Virus record (IMG/VR): IMGVR_UViG_3300049491_000401 | Coordinates: 1 to 50,753 of that record | Length of the DNA: 50,753 nt | Direction: 5' to 3' (one strand) | From: a virus | Part shown: one piece after another, positions 21,296 to 31,299 of the stretch | Numbering within the stretch: position 1 is the first letter of the stretch | How the letters are laid out: every line of letters begins with the position of its first letter | Position numbers and translations under genes: made by a program | Notes under the pieces: generated by a model | The model's input: only the letters and a program-made list of their open reading frames with translations | The model's database searches: none | What the model was told of the DNA's origin: nothing

Positions 21296-22223
21296 CGCGC
21301 CGTCCGCTCCGGCGATTGGTGGCAGTGGAGCGGTCGCAACGCCACCGGCGCCGACGACGGGCCAGCCTACAACGCCGACCGACGACTGGCGACGGAGCAT
21401 GGCCGGTGACGACGCCAAGGCCATCGAGCGACTAGCCCGGTTCAAGACACCAGCCGATCTGTTCAAGAGCTACACCGAGGCCGAGGCCAAGCTGCGCACG
21501 CGCGCCGAACCGGTGAAGCTGGCCGAAAATGCCACGCCCGAACAAATCGCCGAATTCCGCAAGGCCCAAGGCGTGCCCGATGTGGCCGCCGATGCCACGC
21601 CCGACAAGTTCATGGATGCCTATGGGATCAAAATCCCCGATGGCATTCAGCTCGGCGAGGTCGAGAAGGGCATGCTCGGGGATTTTGCCAAGCAAATGCA
21701 CAGCGCCCACATGCCCCCGACGGCTGTGAAGCAGGCAACGGATTTCTGGTTCAAGGCTCAGGCCGCCAATGAGCAGGCTATCCGCCAGATCGACGTGGCC
21801 CGCGAGAAGGAATGGATACCCCAAGCCAAGGAGCTGATCGGCAAGGACTACGACGGGCTTGTGGCTGGCGCCAATGAATATCTGACGCAGATGGTGCCCG
21901 ACGAAGCGGCCCGCAATGAGATCCTGAATGCGCGCCTTCCCGGCGGTGGTCTGATCAGTGCGCACCCGGCCTTCATCCAGATCATGACGACGGCAGCCGC
22001 TCAAAATGGATTCACCGATCGCATCGAAGCGGCGTCGTTCGAGAGCAGCGGTAAATCGCTCGAACAGCAACAGCAGGAAATCGAGGCTCTGAACAACACA
22101 GACCGCGCCAAATACAACCTGCCGGCGATCCAAGCGAAGCTCACAAAGATCCTTGAGCTGCGCGTCAAGCGTGGCGAGTTGGATAATTACGGCCAGCCCC
22201 TACGGCAGCGCCGCACAGCCTAG
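21213..22223 (+). CDS. Capsid assembly scaffolding protein
   Basis: 336 residues. A long Pro/Ala/Thr/Ser-rich N-terminus (about residues 1-62) leads into an acidic, helical body (LARFKTPADLFKSYTEAEAKLRTRAEPV) and a coiled C-terminus (EQQQQEIEALNNTDRAKYNL). Composition, length and position directly before the capsid gene are those of podovirus scaffolds, which guide prohead assembly and leave before packaging. Confidence 0.75.
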   Translation: MSLQEPPSSQQPSAPPVAQPTTPAPSASAPSAPAIGGSGAVATPPAPTTGQPTTPTDDWRRSMAGDDAKAIERLARFKTPADLFKSYTEAEAKLRTRAEPVKLAENATPEQIAEFRKAQGVPDVAADATPDKFMDAYGIKIPDGIQLGEVEKGMLGDFAKQMHSAHMPPTAVKQATDFWFKAQAANEQAIRQIDVAREKEWIPQAKELIGKDYDGLVAGANEYLTQMVPDEAARNEILNARLPGGGLISAHPAFIQIMTTAAAQNGFTDRIEAASFESSGKSLEQQQQEIEALNNTDRAKYNLPAIQAKLTKILELRVKRGELDNYGQPLRQRRTA

Positions 22224-22406
22224 AGTCCACGCGGTCAACCCGCTACCAGCGGCACCGCACGCCTACCGCGTACACAAGCCAACAGCGCGCCCCTGAACCG
22301 CACTCAAAGCGGCCCCGTTCCGACGGCCAACCCGCTTTTGCGCCTCTCAGGCCAACCGACGCCATAGGCAACCAGAAAGGACCAATTCAACAAAGGGAGT
22401 CTGATC

Positions 22407-23246
22407 ATGGCGATCGGCGAAGCAATTAAGTACCGAAACGAGTTCATCAACGGTTTCGCGCAGACGGTCTCGATCCTCGCTGACCGATCCGTTGATGAAG
22501 CAATGTCGATGGGGGCTGCCGCCGTTTTCGATGTGGCGGACCTGTCGGGAGATCTACCCGAGCGCGGCGTTGACGGCCGCCTGCCGCGACTGTCCTCGAA
22601 CGACACGCAGGTCACCTGCACGCTCAAGGAGTACGGCGGCACCTTCGAAGTCACCGACTTCGAAAAGTTCAAGTCGCAATCCGACGAGCGCGCCAAGAAC
22701 AACGCGAAAATTTATGCCCGCATCAATCGGCGTTTTGATCGCGTGTTGATCTCGGAACTCAACAACGCGACGACCCTCTGGAATACTGGCACGGCCATCA
22801 CGGTCGATATCGCCACGGTCCAGAAGATCATCGCCACGCTGGGACAGGCGCAAGTGCCGATCAGCCCCCAGGACGTGACGTGGGTGGTGACCCCACAGCT
22901 TCAAGGCAAGCTCATGGGTTTGCCTCAATACACCAGCGCGGATTGGGTTTCGGCCAAGCCGTTCGATGGCGGCTCAAACCAGTTCGCCAATCAGCGCAAG
23001 ATCAAGTCTTGGGCTGATATCGGCTGGGTGACGAGCCCGCTGTTGCCTGGCGTTGGCACCGCCACTGCAACGACTTTCCTGTATCATCGGTCGGCGCTCG
23101 GCTGCGCCAAACCCTCGAACCAGGTCATGTACACGGCCGGCTTCGACGATCAGCATCACTTCCACTACTGCTCAGGCACCGTGAAGGCCGCGGCCAAGGT
23201 CCTGCAGAATGGCGGAATCATCAAGGTCGTCACGAACGACGCCTAA
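22407..23246 (+). CDS. Major capsid protein
   Basis: 279 residues, with GGGAG upstream after a 183-base leader with no obvious gene. Features of the Phage_capsid_2-type HK97 fold: an N-terminal helix (AIKYRNEFINGFAQTVSILADRSVDE), then TFEVTDFEKFKSQSDERAKNNAKIYARINRRFD, and LPQYTSADWV. Its own leader and strong ribosome binding site fit the high expression needed. No fused Ig-like decoration domain. Confidence 0.85.
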   Translation: MAIGEAIKYRNEFINGFAQTVSILADRSVDEAMSMGAAAVFDVADLSGDLPERGVDGRLPRLSSNDTQVTCTLKEYGGTFEVTDFEKFKSQSDERAKNNAKIYARINRRFDRVLISELNNATTLWNTGTAITVDIATVQKIIATLGQAQVPISPQDVTWVVTPQLQGKLMGLPQYTSADWVSAKPFDGGSNQFANQRKIKSWADIGWVTSPLLPGVGTATATTFLYHRSALGCAKPSNQVMYTAGFDDQHHFHYCSGTVKAAAKVLQNGGIIKVVTNDA

Positions 23247-23263
23247 GACAAGGAGAACTGAAC

Positions 23264-23563
23264 ATGGCCTATTCTACTGCTGGCCTGCGGCCGTATGGCG
23301 ATGGTGCTATCCGGTCGTGGGTACTCGATACCGTTGACACGGTCGCCACGGCCACAACCGGCAGCTACGTGACGGATGCCACGTCGTCATCGACGGCTGG
23401 CACGCCCGGTCGCGGCTTGTCGATCGGTGATCCCGTCTTGATTCGGGTCGTCGGTGCTATTCCAGTCAACGGCCAACCGCCTGCGACCTGCACAGACCAA
23501 GCCTGGGCGTTTGTGGGAACACTGAGCACGGTGACGGGCGCCGGCGCTCTGGTCGCCACCTAA
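23264..23563 (+). CDS. Probable head decoration or minor structural protein
   Basis: 99 residues, rich in Thr, Ser, Val and Ala, mostly beta-strand, starting MAYSTAGLRPYGDGAIRSW. It follows the capsid gene by 17 bases with an AAGGAG ribosome binding site. Position and composition suggest a capsid-decorating or stabilising protein; family not recognised. Confidence 0.5.
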   Translation: MAYSTAGLRPYGDGAIRSWVLDTVDTVATATTGSYVTDATSSSTAGTPGRGLSIGDPVLIRVVGAIPVNGQPPATCTDQAWAFVGTLSTVTGAGALVAT

Positions 23564-23591
23564 TCCGATCTGACAGAAACAGGAGAGGCCA

Positions 23592-24059
23592 ATGACTGGC
23601 CTCTCCGATCTCATTGGAGAATTCATGGACCCCGTCTGCGCCTATCACGAAATTCAAGAAACGCCATCTGCCATCAAGCAGTGGTTTCACGTCGTCGCGC
23701 CGGGCACGACCTTCGAGCAGGCCACCGACTCGCGATACTGGCGCAACGTCTGGCAGATGCTCCAGAACAAGCAGCATTCGACCATCGATCTTGTGGCCGA
23801 TGATGGCTCGTGGGAGGCCAAGGTCCGCGTCCTCTATGTGGCAGATGGAATCGTTAAATTCAGGACGATCTATCACCTCGATCTTGCCAGCAAGGCCACC
23901 AAGGCCCTGGATGTTCCCCCCAAGTACCGGATCGAGCATCTCGCCAAATCCGGTTGGCGCGCGATCGACCCTGCTGGGACAGTCGTTGCCTCGAATGAGC
24001 CAACTAAGGACGACGCTATCCGCGCTGCCGCTCAGCACGCTCGTAAGGTGGCCGCCTGA
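23592..24059 (+). CDS. Conserved structural-module protein
   Basis: 155 residues (ATG 23592; ATG 23625 has an equally good GGAG). The sequence KQWFHVVAPGTTFEQATDSRYWRNVWQML and RVLYVADGIVKFRTIY is a mixed alpha/beta fold of a family I have seen only next to head genes of such phages. It overlaps the tailspike start by one base. Confidence 0.6.
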   Translation: MTGLSDLIGEFMDPVCAYHEIQETPSAIKQWFHVVAPGTTFEQATDSRYWRNVWQMLQNKQHSTIDLVADDGSWEAKVRVLYVADGIVKFRTIYHLDLASKATKALDVPPKYRIEHLAKSGWRAIDPAGTVVASNEPTKDDAIRAAAQHARKVAA

Positions 24060-26263
24060 TGCCAAAGAACGTTGTCCACAAGGCTTATACCACGATCGCA
24101 GCCTTCCTTGGGGCGACGAAGGCCGCAGGCGAAGTGTCCGTCATCCACAACACGGACATCGACAACCGATTCGACGTAGCGGTCCAGACGGACGCGAACG
24201 CCGTGCTCTATGAGAGCAAGATCAAGCCGGTGTCGACGGTTGCCCAATTGGCGGATCTCTCGACAACGCGCTATCCGGCAGCGTTCGTGATCGGCAGTGT
24301 GTCATCGCAGAATGGCCTTTGGCTATTCGATAGCTCGAATCGATCGGCTGCCGTCACGGCAGACCCGAGCTCGTTGAGTGTAGTCGCTCCATCGACGGAT
24401 ACGAGTGGTGCCAGCGGCGCTTGGGTTAATCAGGGCGCTGCACGCAAGGCCCGCGCGGACCTCGGCCTCGCACCGATTACCGGACTGCCTCGCACGGCCG
24501 CTGCTTTTCGCGCGGCGCATCAGCAAATCGGAACCAGCAATACAACCCAGATCCCGGCCGTCACGCACGGCGATAGCGTGAGCGGATCGATCTGGGCTTA
24601 CTTGGCGCCGGCGCTGCATCAGGCAATCGGTGGCAATCCGAATTATCCCGCCAACGACGACGTCGCCGACGTTGCGCATATTCTAATTGGCAATGCGGGG
24701 TTCACCTGCACGGCTACAGGCGCAGTGACGATCGACACGGCCGCATTCGACTATTGGGTTAACGGCACGGTGCTTCGCGCAACCGGCGGCGTGGTCAATT
24801 TCATGCAAGGGCCGTTCACGCCGACGTTCGGCAAGATGTATCTGTTCTGGTGCAAAGAGGCCGGTGCTGGATCGTTTGACCTCGTCGTTGGGGGCTCCAC
24901 GGTCGCCACGTACAACGCCGACAACGGCGGCGCTGCGGCTATCGGCTACCACCTGATCACGCAAACGACAGCACAGACGGCGGTCGCGGCCAACGTCACC
25001 GGCACCGTCCGTTTCCTGCTCGTCACTGGCTGCGACACGCGTGACCACGGTTTGTGGAACTACCCAAACGGGATCAGCGGCCAGGCGCTGAACGATCAGC
25101 TCGCCTACGCCAAGGCGCGCACACTGTACGCCGAATTCCTGGCGGTGTTCGACCCGCACATCTTCTCGTTCTGCATGAAAGAAAGCAGCTCTTGGCTGGC
25201 GACAGAACTCGTCAAACTCGGCGACATCCTGACCGCTGGTTGCCCGCTGGCAGACAAAATTTTCTGCGCGGCAAACCCTTATACCGATGAGCTGACGGCG
25301 GCCACCGAGGCCGACATGATCATCCAGAATGAGCAGATCAAGGCGTTCGTCCTGGCTCGTGACACGAGCTACAAATTTTTTGACTTGCATGCACCCTACG
25401 GCGATATCGCTCAAATCGACGCGCTCGATTTGATGCGCGAGCCGGACGACATCCACCCGACATCGCTTGGAGCGCAGCACGCGGCCGTTCTTGCCGCCGA
25501 CGCGCTGGCCATCGGCCGCCATCCACATCACTACAGCCCACAGCCGGTGAACGCTCAGCTACGGCCCTCCTATCTCGGGATGGGTTCGACACTGGGGCAA
25601 CGTGGGACTTTTTTCGGCGGCGTCGAAAAAATTATCCGGTTCCCCACGGCGAACGATGCCTTCGGCGTCGATTGGACCGGAACAATTCCGCGTAAAGTCG
25701 AATGGAAGGACCAGACCGGCGCGATCGTTTTTCGGATGTCCAACCTGTCCGGCGTGGCGGCCGGCTGGGAAAGTTTGCTGAAGGGAAACCTAGTCAGCCA
25801 CGCGGCCAACACCGGCACGATCGGCACGGCGGCCATCCCATACCAAACCGCGTATTTCCAGTCGGCGCCGACGATCACGTCAGACCGGCGCATGAAGCAG
25901 AATATCGCCGAGATCAGCGAGGCGGTCCTGCGCGCATGGAGCCGTATCAAGTGGCGCGAGTATCGTCTCAAATCCGAGGTTGCGGCCTCGGGAGACGCCG
26001 CTTTTATTCGCATGGGGTTGATCGCGCAGGAAATCCTCGAAGCGTTTGCGGCCGAGAACCTGGACGCCCTCGACTACGGCCTGCTCAACCATCACGTCGA
26101 CGACGGGTGTGATCTTGTGCCGGATACGGCCACGGGAGAATTGGTCAAGACGCCGGCGCGTGAGCCATCGGATTATTATTCCGTCGTCTACGACGAGTGT
26201 TTCGCGGTCGAAGCGGCATACCAGCGCCGGCGGCTGGACCGGATCGAGGCGAGGATGTCATGA
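24059..26263 (+). CDS. Tailspike with SGNH hydrolase and Peptidase_S74 chaperone domains
   Basis: 734 residues. The N-terminal part (PKNVVHKAYTTIAAFLGATKAAGE) is a virion-anchoring region. An SGNH/GDSL esterase follows, with the block I motif GDS at residues 171-173 and the block V DIHP at 464-467 carrying Asp and His. The C-terminus is an intramolecular chaperone of the S74 type, with SDRRMKQNI near residues 608-616 (Ser608/Lys613 dyad), which helps trimerisation and then cuts itself off. The esterase would deacetylate host surface polysaccharide during adsorption. Confidence 0.85.
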   Translation: MPKNVVHKAYTTIAAFLGATKAAGEVSVIHNTDIDNRFDVAVQTDANAVLYESKIKPVSTVAQLADLSTTRYPAAFVIGSVSSQNGLWLFDSSNRSAAVTADPSSLSVVAPSTDTSGASGAWVNQGAARKARADLGLAPITGLPRTAAAFRAAHQQIGTSNTTQIPAVTHGDSVSGSIWAYLAPALHQAIGGNPNYPANDDVADVAHILIGNAGFTCTATGAVTIDTAAFDYWVNGTVLRATGGVVNFMQGPFTPTFGKMYLFWCKEAGAGSFDLVVGGSTVATYNADNGGAAAIGYHLITQTTAQTAVAANVTGTVRFLLVTGCDTRDHGLWNYPNGISGQALNDQLAYAKARTLYAEFLAVFDPHIFSFCMKESSSWLATELVKLGDILTAGCPLADKIFCAANPYTDELTAATEADMIIQNEQIKAFVLARDTSYKFFDLHAPYGDIAQIDALDLMREPDDIHPTSLGAQHAAVLAADALAIGRHPHHYSPQPVNAQLRPSYLGMGSTLGQRGTFFGGVEKIIRFPTANDAFGVDWTGTIPRKVEWKDQTGAIVFRMSNLSGVAAGWESLLKGNLVSHAANTGTIGTAAIPYQTAYFQSAPTITSDRRMKQNIAEISEAVLRAWSRIKWREYRLKSEVAASGDAAFIRMGLIAQEILEAFAAENLDALDYGLLNHHVDDGCDLVPDTATGELVKTPAREPSDYYSVVYDECFAVEAAYQRRRLDRIEARMS

Positions 26264-26961
26264 GCAACAACTATGACGCTGCCACGAACCTCCGAGCCTA
26301 TTTTGAGTCGCGCACGAGCCGTGAAATCGCCCGGCATCACACCATGGAGGCCGAACTCCATGATTGGGCGGCTATGGGCGCCGTGGAGTTCTTCGAGGGG
26401 CCAGGCGATGACCCCACGGTTCTCTCGGACTATGCCACCAACAAGCTGTGGCTGCGCGTTTCCGCAGGCGTGACAGCCTCGCCGGGAACCATCCGCTATT
26501 ACAACGGCGGGACGGCATCACTCCTGGCCTCGTGGCCCGTTCTGAACCGTGGGGCGTTCGCCATTCAGATCGGCGCTCGTGGTGGTGATCTCGATTACCT
26601 CTGGTCTGCGGCGACATCTGGCGATCCTGGCTCCGGCAAGGCCCTTGCCAACCACGCGACTTTGACCAGCGCGACGGCCTTGCATATTTCCAAGACGGGG
26701 CGACTCGGCCAAGCCTATGCCTCGATTCTTTCGACGTGGTCGTCCGGCAGCCAAATGGCGCTTTACGAGCTCGGCAGTCAGACCTCCTTGTTGCACGCCA
26801 CCCTGTCGGGCGCTCTGTCGGATCAGACGGCGTATTTTGTCGCACCCATCACGGTCAACCACGGCACCGCTCTAACGCCAAACATGCTTATCGGCGTTGA
26901 TTACACCGTCCTCCAGTTCGGCGCGAATAATCCCCAATGGGGCGGCAACGCCTACACCTGA
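26260..26961 (+). CDS. Putative tail/adsorption structural protein
   Basis: 233 residues from ATG 26260, overlapping the tailspike stop by 4 bases. The middle is beta-rich (LWLRVSAGVTASPGTIRYYNGG, SMTLYELG-like strands) and the C-terminus has HGTALTPNMLIGVDYTVLQFG. It could be a second spike or spike partner. No catalytic motif recognised. Confidence 0.5.
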   Translation: MSNNYDAATNLRAYFESRTSREIARHHTMEAELHDWAAMGAVEFFEGPGDDPTVLSDYATNKLWLRVSAGVTASPGTIRYYNGGTASLLASWPVLNRGAFAIQIGARGGDLDYLWSAATSGDPGSGKALANHATLTSATALHISKTGRLGQAYASILSTWSSGSQMALYELGSQTSLLHATLSGALSDQTAYFVAPITVNHGTALTPNMLIGVDYTVLQFGANNPQWGGNAYT

Positions 26962-26967
26962 GGTTTC

Positions 26968-28260
26968 ATGGCAGCCACAACCAAGCTGATTCTGTTCAAC
27001 GCTGTCCTGCGCGAACTGGCCTCGCACCAGCTCGCGAACCTGACGACGGTCAACACGCGGTTGACCGAGCTGAACGGCGCCTATGATCACGCCGTCGAAT
27101 ACGTGCTCGGCAAGCAGGACTGGGGGTTTGCCCGGCGGCGCGCGACACTGACGGGCATCCCTGATTCGAGCTTTCCACCCTACGCTTATCGGTATTCCCG
27201 GCCCGGCGATTATTTACGCAAGTGCTGGATCAAGGTCGCGGCGGCGGACGACAGCCAGATTGACCATGCCGAGGCGGGCGCGACGATCTATGGATTTGAG
27301 ACGACGGCACTCGTCGAGTACATCTCTGATCACGCGGACACCTACGACCCCGCCAATTGGCCGCCGCACTTCACGAAAGCGCTCACGCTCTATCTGGCTC
27401 AACTCGTCGCGCCGAAGCTGGCGCGGGCTGGTGCTGGCGAGGTCGGCGGTCTCGGACAAAAGCTCGAGATGGCTTTGGCCGAGGCCGATGCCTTCGAGGC
27501 AGTCTTCCTCACCAACACACAGATCCCGGCCAACCGTCACCCAGTGTTCCGGCGCGCGATCGAGTTCATGGGGCAGGCACTCGGCGGCTCTGTACCGCTG
27601 CATGCCCATACCGACAAGCTGCGCTGGCAGATGAATCTCGGTTGGTCGCACGCGGTCAAATACGTCCTGGAAATGGGAGCCTGGAACTTCGCCAGCAAGC
27701 GCGCCTATCTCGCGGATGGGATGTCAGCAGATAGCCTGGTGCCCGCGACAGAGGGTGGCATCATCGAGGGCTATTCCCTGCCGCCGGCGGTTGATACGAC
27801 GCCAAGTCTCTCAGTCTCCGGCTACACCTACGGCTATCCGGTTCCCGAAGACTTTCTGCACAAAATCTGGCTCAAGCCAACAGCAACATCGGACCTAGAG
27901 GCGCGTCATCAATTTATCGGCAACACCCTGTTCGTCGATCAATCACCACTGCTGATGGAATACGTCGCCTACAACGATTTCACGACCGACCCGGCTAACT
28001 GGTCTGCTAATTTTTTGGAAGTGGTCGCCGCCTATCTGGCCTTCATGGTCGTTCCAGAGTTCGTGGTCGAGCAGGATGGCAAGGGCCGGGGACGCGTCAC
28101 GGCAACTCAGCTCAGCGAAAAGCTCAACGCCCTTTACCTGTCCAAGCTCTCAGACGCCAAGCTACGTGATGCCATCCAACAAGAAGCGATCACGTTGCCC
28201 ATGGGGCGATTCGTCTCTGCCCGGCGCGGCGGCAGTAACAGCCTGAGTCGCTATCGCTGA
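26968..28260 (+). CDS. Tail tubular protein A, tandemly duplicated
   Basis: 430 residues, about twice the T7 gp11 length. Two copies of the tail tube A domain are in series: AYDHAVEYVLGKQDWGFARR (copy 1) matches GWSHAVKYVLEMGAWNFASK (copy 2); YRYSRPGDYLRKCWIKV matches YGYPVPEDFLHKIWLKP; TYDPANWPPHFTKALTLYLA matches TTDPANWSANFLEVVAAYLA. The protein ring sits between portal and nozzle. A double-domain chain would build a ring from half as many chains or a two-storey ring. Confidence 0.83.
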   Translation: MAATTKLILFNAVLRELASHQLANLTTVNTRLTELNGAYDHAVEYVLGKQDWGFARRRATLTGIPDSSFPPYAYRYSRPGDYLRKCWIKVAAADDSQIDHAEAGATIYGFETTALVEYISDHADTYDPANWPPHFTKALTLYLAQLVAPKLARAGAGEVGGLGQKLEMALAEADAFEAVFLTNTQIPANRHPVFRRAIEFMGQALGGSVPLHAHTDKLRWQMNLGWSHAVKYVLEMGAWNFASKRAYLADGMSADSLVPATEGGIIEGYSLPPAVDTTPSLSVSGYTYGYPVPEDFLHKIWLKPTATSDLEARHQFIGNTLFVDQSPLLMEYVAYNDFTTDPANWSANFLEVVAAYLAFMVVPEFVVEQDGKGRGRVTATQLSEKLNALYLSKLSDAKLRDAIQQEAITLPMGRFVSARRGGSNSLSRYR

Positions 28261-30959
28261 TGGCGCGGCATCATGAACTTCTCTATGCTCTGAACTCCGG
28301 CGGCGTCGACCCGGAAGCGCTCGCCCGCATCGATCTTGAGAAGATGCGCCTTGCGGGCGAGCATCCCGTGGCCAATTTGTTGACGCGTGTTCTGGGGCCG
28401 ATCTCATTGCGTCCAGGGCTGCAATCTATCCTTCGCATTCCCGGCGATCTGCCGACACGCTTGATGGCTTTCGAGCTCGGCCTGGGTGTCAGCAAGATCC
28501 TGTTGCAGTCTGCCGCCATCATGCGCGTTGTCGGTAATGACGCCATGGTTCAAGTGCCGACAGTAGCGACATTAATTGCGACTGGCTCTTGGACCAATGT
28601 CTCGACCTCACCAGCAACGGCGTCCGGTGGGGCCACTCTGACCTTCAACGCCACGAATACGGCCTCCGCGCGGCTGCGGCAAGCCGTGACGTTCGCGGCT
28701 CCCGATCAGATCGTGGAGAATATCTTGCGCGTCGTCGTTGACTCCGGGCCGGTCGTGTTCAGGACGGGAACGACAGCCGGTGGTGAGGAGTTAGTCACTG
28801 ATACAATCCTTTTCGAAGGCACTCACAAGATCGCTATCACGCCGAATGCGGGAACCGCCTATGTCGAGCTGCGCGCCGACGATCCCGTGACGCGCTCGGT
28901 CTCGCAGATCCAATTCGAGTCTACGTTGATCGGAGGCGCCGGCGACCTGACCCTGACGACGCCGTGGCCCGCCATCGCCGATGTGGACAAGGTGAGAGTG
29001 TGGCCGTCACTAGATGTGCTGTTCTGCGGCGATGGCGTGCGCCAACAACGCCGCATCGAGCACCGCGGGGACGCCTCGTGGTCGTTGACGAAACACCAGA
29101 GCGTCAAAGGCCCTTATGTACCGGGCAACAGCCGGGTGTCCCTGACTGCGGCGGCGACCTCGGGAAATACGACCGTGACGGCATCTGAGGCTCTGTTCAA
29201 GGCTGGCCACGTTGGCGCGCTGTTGGAACTCACGTCGTCGACGGGCAAGACGGTAAACCAGACGTTCACGGGGGTTGGCCAGACCTCGGATTATGTGACG
29301 ATCACCGGCATTGATGCTGGTCGCAATTTCTACATTACCGGTACGGGGACAGCCTTTGTGGGAACACTCGTCCTAGAGCGTTCCTTTGAGACGGGCGAAC
29401 CCACGGTGTGGTCAACCTATTCTTCCTATGTCGATGGCGCGGCGACGTTCGCGAGGACCACTGTCGCCGACGGGCAGAACAACTTGCGGGCCCACTACCG
29501 TTGGCGGATTGCGGCCTACACCTCTGGCTCCGTCATCACCAGACTCGAATACGAGTCTGGAGTTCAGATTGGGCGCGCGCGCATCACCGGCTACACAAGC
29601 CCAACCATCGTTTCGGTCGAAGTGCTTGTTGCCCTCGGCAACCTCAACGCCACCCGTGATTGGCGGCTAGGCGCCTGGTCGGACGTCCTCGGATGGCCGC
29701 GCGTACCTGTCATCCACGACGGGCGCATGTACTGGTTCCAAGAAGACGACGTCTTCGGCTCCGTGGTCGACGACTATTCGAATCACGACGACAACACCGA
29801 GGGGGATAGCGGCCCGATCTGGCGCTCGATCGGCGCTAAGTCCAAGGCAGGCGTTTTGTGGGCGCTCTCTCAGACGCGACTCTTCGCGGGGACGCAGTCA
29901 TTCGAGGCGACCTTGCAAGCCTCGGAACTGGATGAGCCGATGTCGCCTTCGCGCTATACGGTCCGCTATCCCCGCCGGCGCGGGTCTCTCGACCTCCCAG
30001 CGGTCGAGCATGACGACGGGTTTTTTTTCACTCAGAGGTCGGGCAAGCGCATCTATGAGATGTCGACGCCAGCCGGGGAGACCCGGCCAACGTCTTCGGA
30101 CATGACGCGGCTTCTGCCCAATGCGATCCGCGGCCATGTGGTCGATATGGCCGTCCAGCAGCAGCCCGACACGCGGCTTTATGCCGTGCTCGACGACGGA
30201 ACATGCTTGGTGCTGACCTACGACCGGGACGATAAGGTCCAGGCTTGGACAATGATCGACTTGGAGCGGCCGGGGCACACGATCGAGCGCGTGGTGGTCC
30301 TGCCGAATGTCAATCAGGACGATGTGTATTTTCTCGTACGCCGCAATTTCACCGAGCGGTATCTTGAGAAACTCGCCCCAGAGGCCGATCAAACATCGCC
30401 GGATACTTGCGCCCTGCTCGACGCGCACAAGGTTTTGATTGGCCCTGTCGATGAGATCACGGGTGGCGGCCATTTGGCAGGCCAGACCGTGCAAATCTGG
30501 GCGGACGGCCAGCGCCGGGCAGATGTGACGCTCGATGGGACCGGTTCTGGCGCGCTTGATGATACCTACAACCGCGTTGTCTATGGGCTCGGCTATAGCG
30601 GCATTTGGAAATCGGTCAAGCTGGCCTACGCGGCTCAACTCGGGACCGCCCTGGGGCAAGAAAAGATCGTGCATCAGGTCGGTGTGATCCTGCGGAATTC
30701 ATGCCTCGATGGCATCCGCATCGGCTCAGACTCGAATGCTGTGGAGCCGATGCCGGAAATCATTGACGGCGCGGTGCGAACGTCGAATCAGTTCTTTGAG
30801 GAATACGATCGAGGCACGTTCTCGATCCAATCGGATTGGACCGCCGACACGCGTTTGTATCTGTCTGTCGATAGCGCCGAAGGGCCCTTCACGCTCCAGG
30901 CAATTGTGATGGATATCGAGACACGCGATGGCGCTGGCGCTCCGGCAAGCAACGGCTGA
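28260..30959 (+). CDS. Tail tubular protein B (nozzle), T7 gp12-like
   Basis: 899 residues, one-base overlap with tail tube A. Long beta-rich protein with typical features: a start RHHELLYALNSGGVDPEAL-type motif, GDGVRQQRRIEHR, WPRVPVIHDGRMYWF near residue 475-490 and many Asp/Gly turns. It forms the hexameric nozzle at the tip of the short tail. Confidence 0.8.
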   Translation: MARHHELLYALNSGGVDPEALARIDLEKMRLAGEHPVANLLTRVLGPISLRPGLQSILRIPGDLPTRLMAFELGLGVSKILLQSAAIMRVVGNDAMVQVPTVATLIATGSWTNVSTSPATASGGATLTFNATNTASARLRQAVTFAAPDQIVENILRVVVDSGPVVFRTGTTAGGEELVTDTILFEGTHKIAITPNAGTAYVELRADDPVTRSVSQIQFESTLIGGAGDLTLTTPWPAIADVDKVRVWPSLDVLFCGDGVRQQRRIEHRGDASWSLTKHQSVKGPYVPGNSRVSLTAAATSGNTTVTASEALFKAGHVGALLELTSSTGKTVNQTFTGVGQTSDYVTITGIDAGRNFYITGTGTAFVGTLVLERSFETGEPTVWSTYSSYVDGAATFARTTVADGQNNLRAHYRWRIAAYTSGSVITRLEYESGVQIGRARITGYTSPTIVSVEVLVALGNLNATRDWRLGAWSDVLGWPRVPVIHDGRMYWFQEDDVFGSVVDDYSNHDDNTEGDSGPIWRSIGAKSKAGVLWALSQTRLFAGTQSFEATLQASELDEPMSPSRYTVRYPRRRGSLDLPAVEHDDGFFFTQRSGKRIYEMSTPAGETRPTSSDMTRLLPNAIRGHVVDMAVQQQPDTRLYAVLDDGTCLVLTYDRDDKVQAWTMIDLERPGHTIERVVVLPNVNQDDVYFLVRRNFTERYLEKLAPEADQTSPDTCALLDAHKVLIGPVDEITGGGHLAGQTVQIWADGQRRADVTLDGTGSGALDDTYNRVVYGLGYSGIWKSVKLAYAAQLGTALGQEKIVHQVGVILRNSCLDGIRIGSDSNAVEPMPEIIDGAVRTSNQFFEEYDRGTFSIQSDWTADTRLYLSVDSAEGPFTLQAIVMDIETRDGAGAPASNG

Positions 30960-31290
30960 TGACTGGTATGTATTCCTGGGAGTTCGGGAGCCGAAGGCGT
31001 GGGCTGGTCTTGTGGCGGTCGAGCGCGACGTTCTCGTGGGGTTTGGTGGGGTCTGCTTCGGGGTTGATGACCGATGGTGGGCGTATTTTCGCAAGCTTCC
31101 CGGCGTCCGGGCGACCGTCACGAGTCAGAAAGCCGCCCGTTTGATCTTGTCGACGGTGGCTGAAGCTGGACTGCCGATTCACGCACAGGCCGACCCTCGT
31201 ATTCCCGGAGCTGAAAATTGGCTCAGGCATCTCGGGTTCGTCGCGTCAGAAGAAATCCTCGAAGGGGAGCGGGTCTGGATCTATGGATGA
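30928..31290 (+). CDS. GNAT acetyltransferase-like virion-module protein
   Basis: 120 residues, overlapping tail tube B by 32 bases. N-terminal RQATADDWYVFLGV and C-terminal ADPRIPGAENWLRHLGFV have the GNAT pattern, but the acetyl-CoA pyrophosphate loop is not clear, so catalysis is doubtful. Small GNAT-like proteins occur at the same place in other T7-like structural operons. Confidence 0.6.
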   Translation: MALALRQATADDWYVFLGVREPKAWAGLVAVERDVLVGFGGVCFGVDDRWWAYFRKLPGVRATVTSQKAARLILSTVAEAGLPIHAQADPRIPGAENWLRHLGFVASEEILEGERVWIYG

Positions 31291-31299
31291 GGTGACCCG

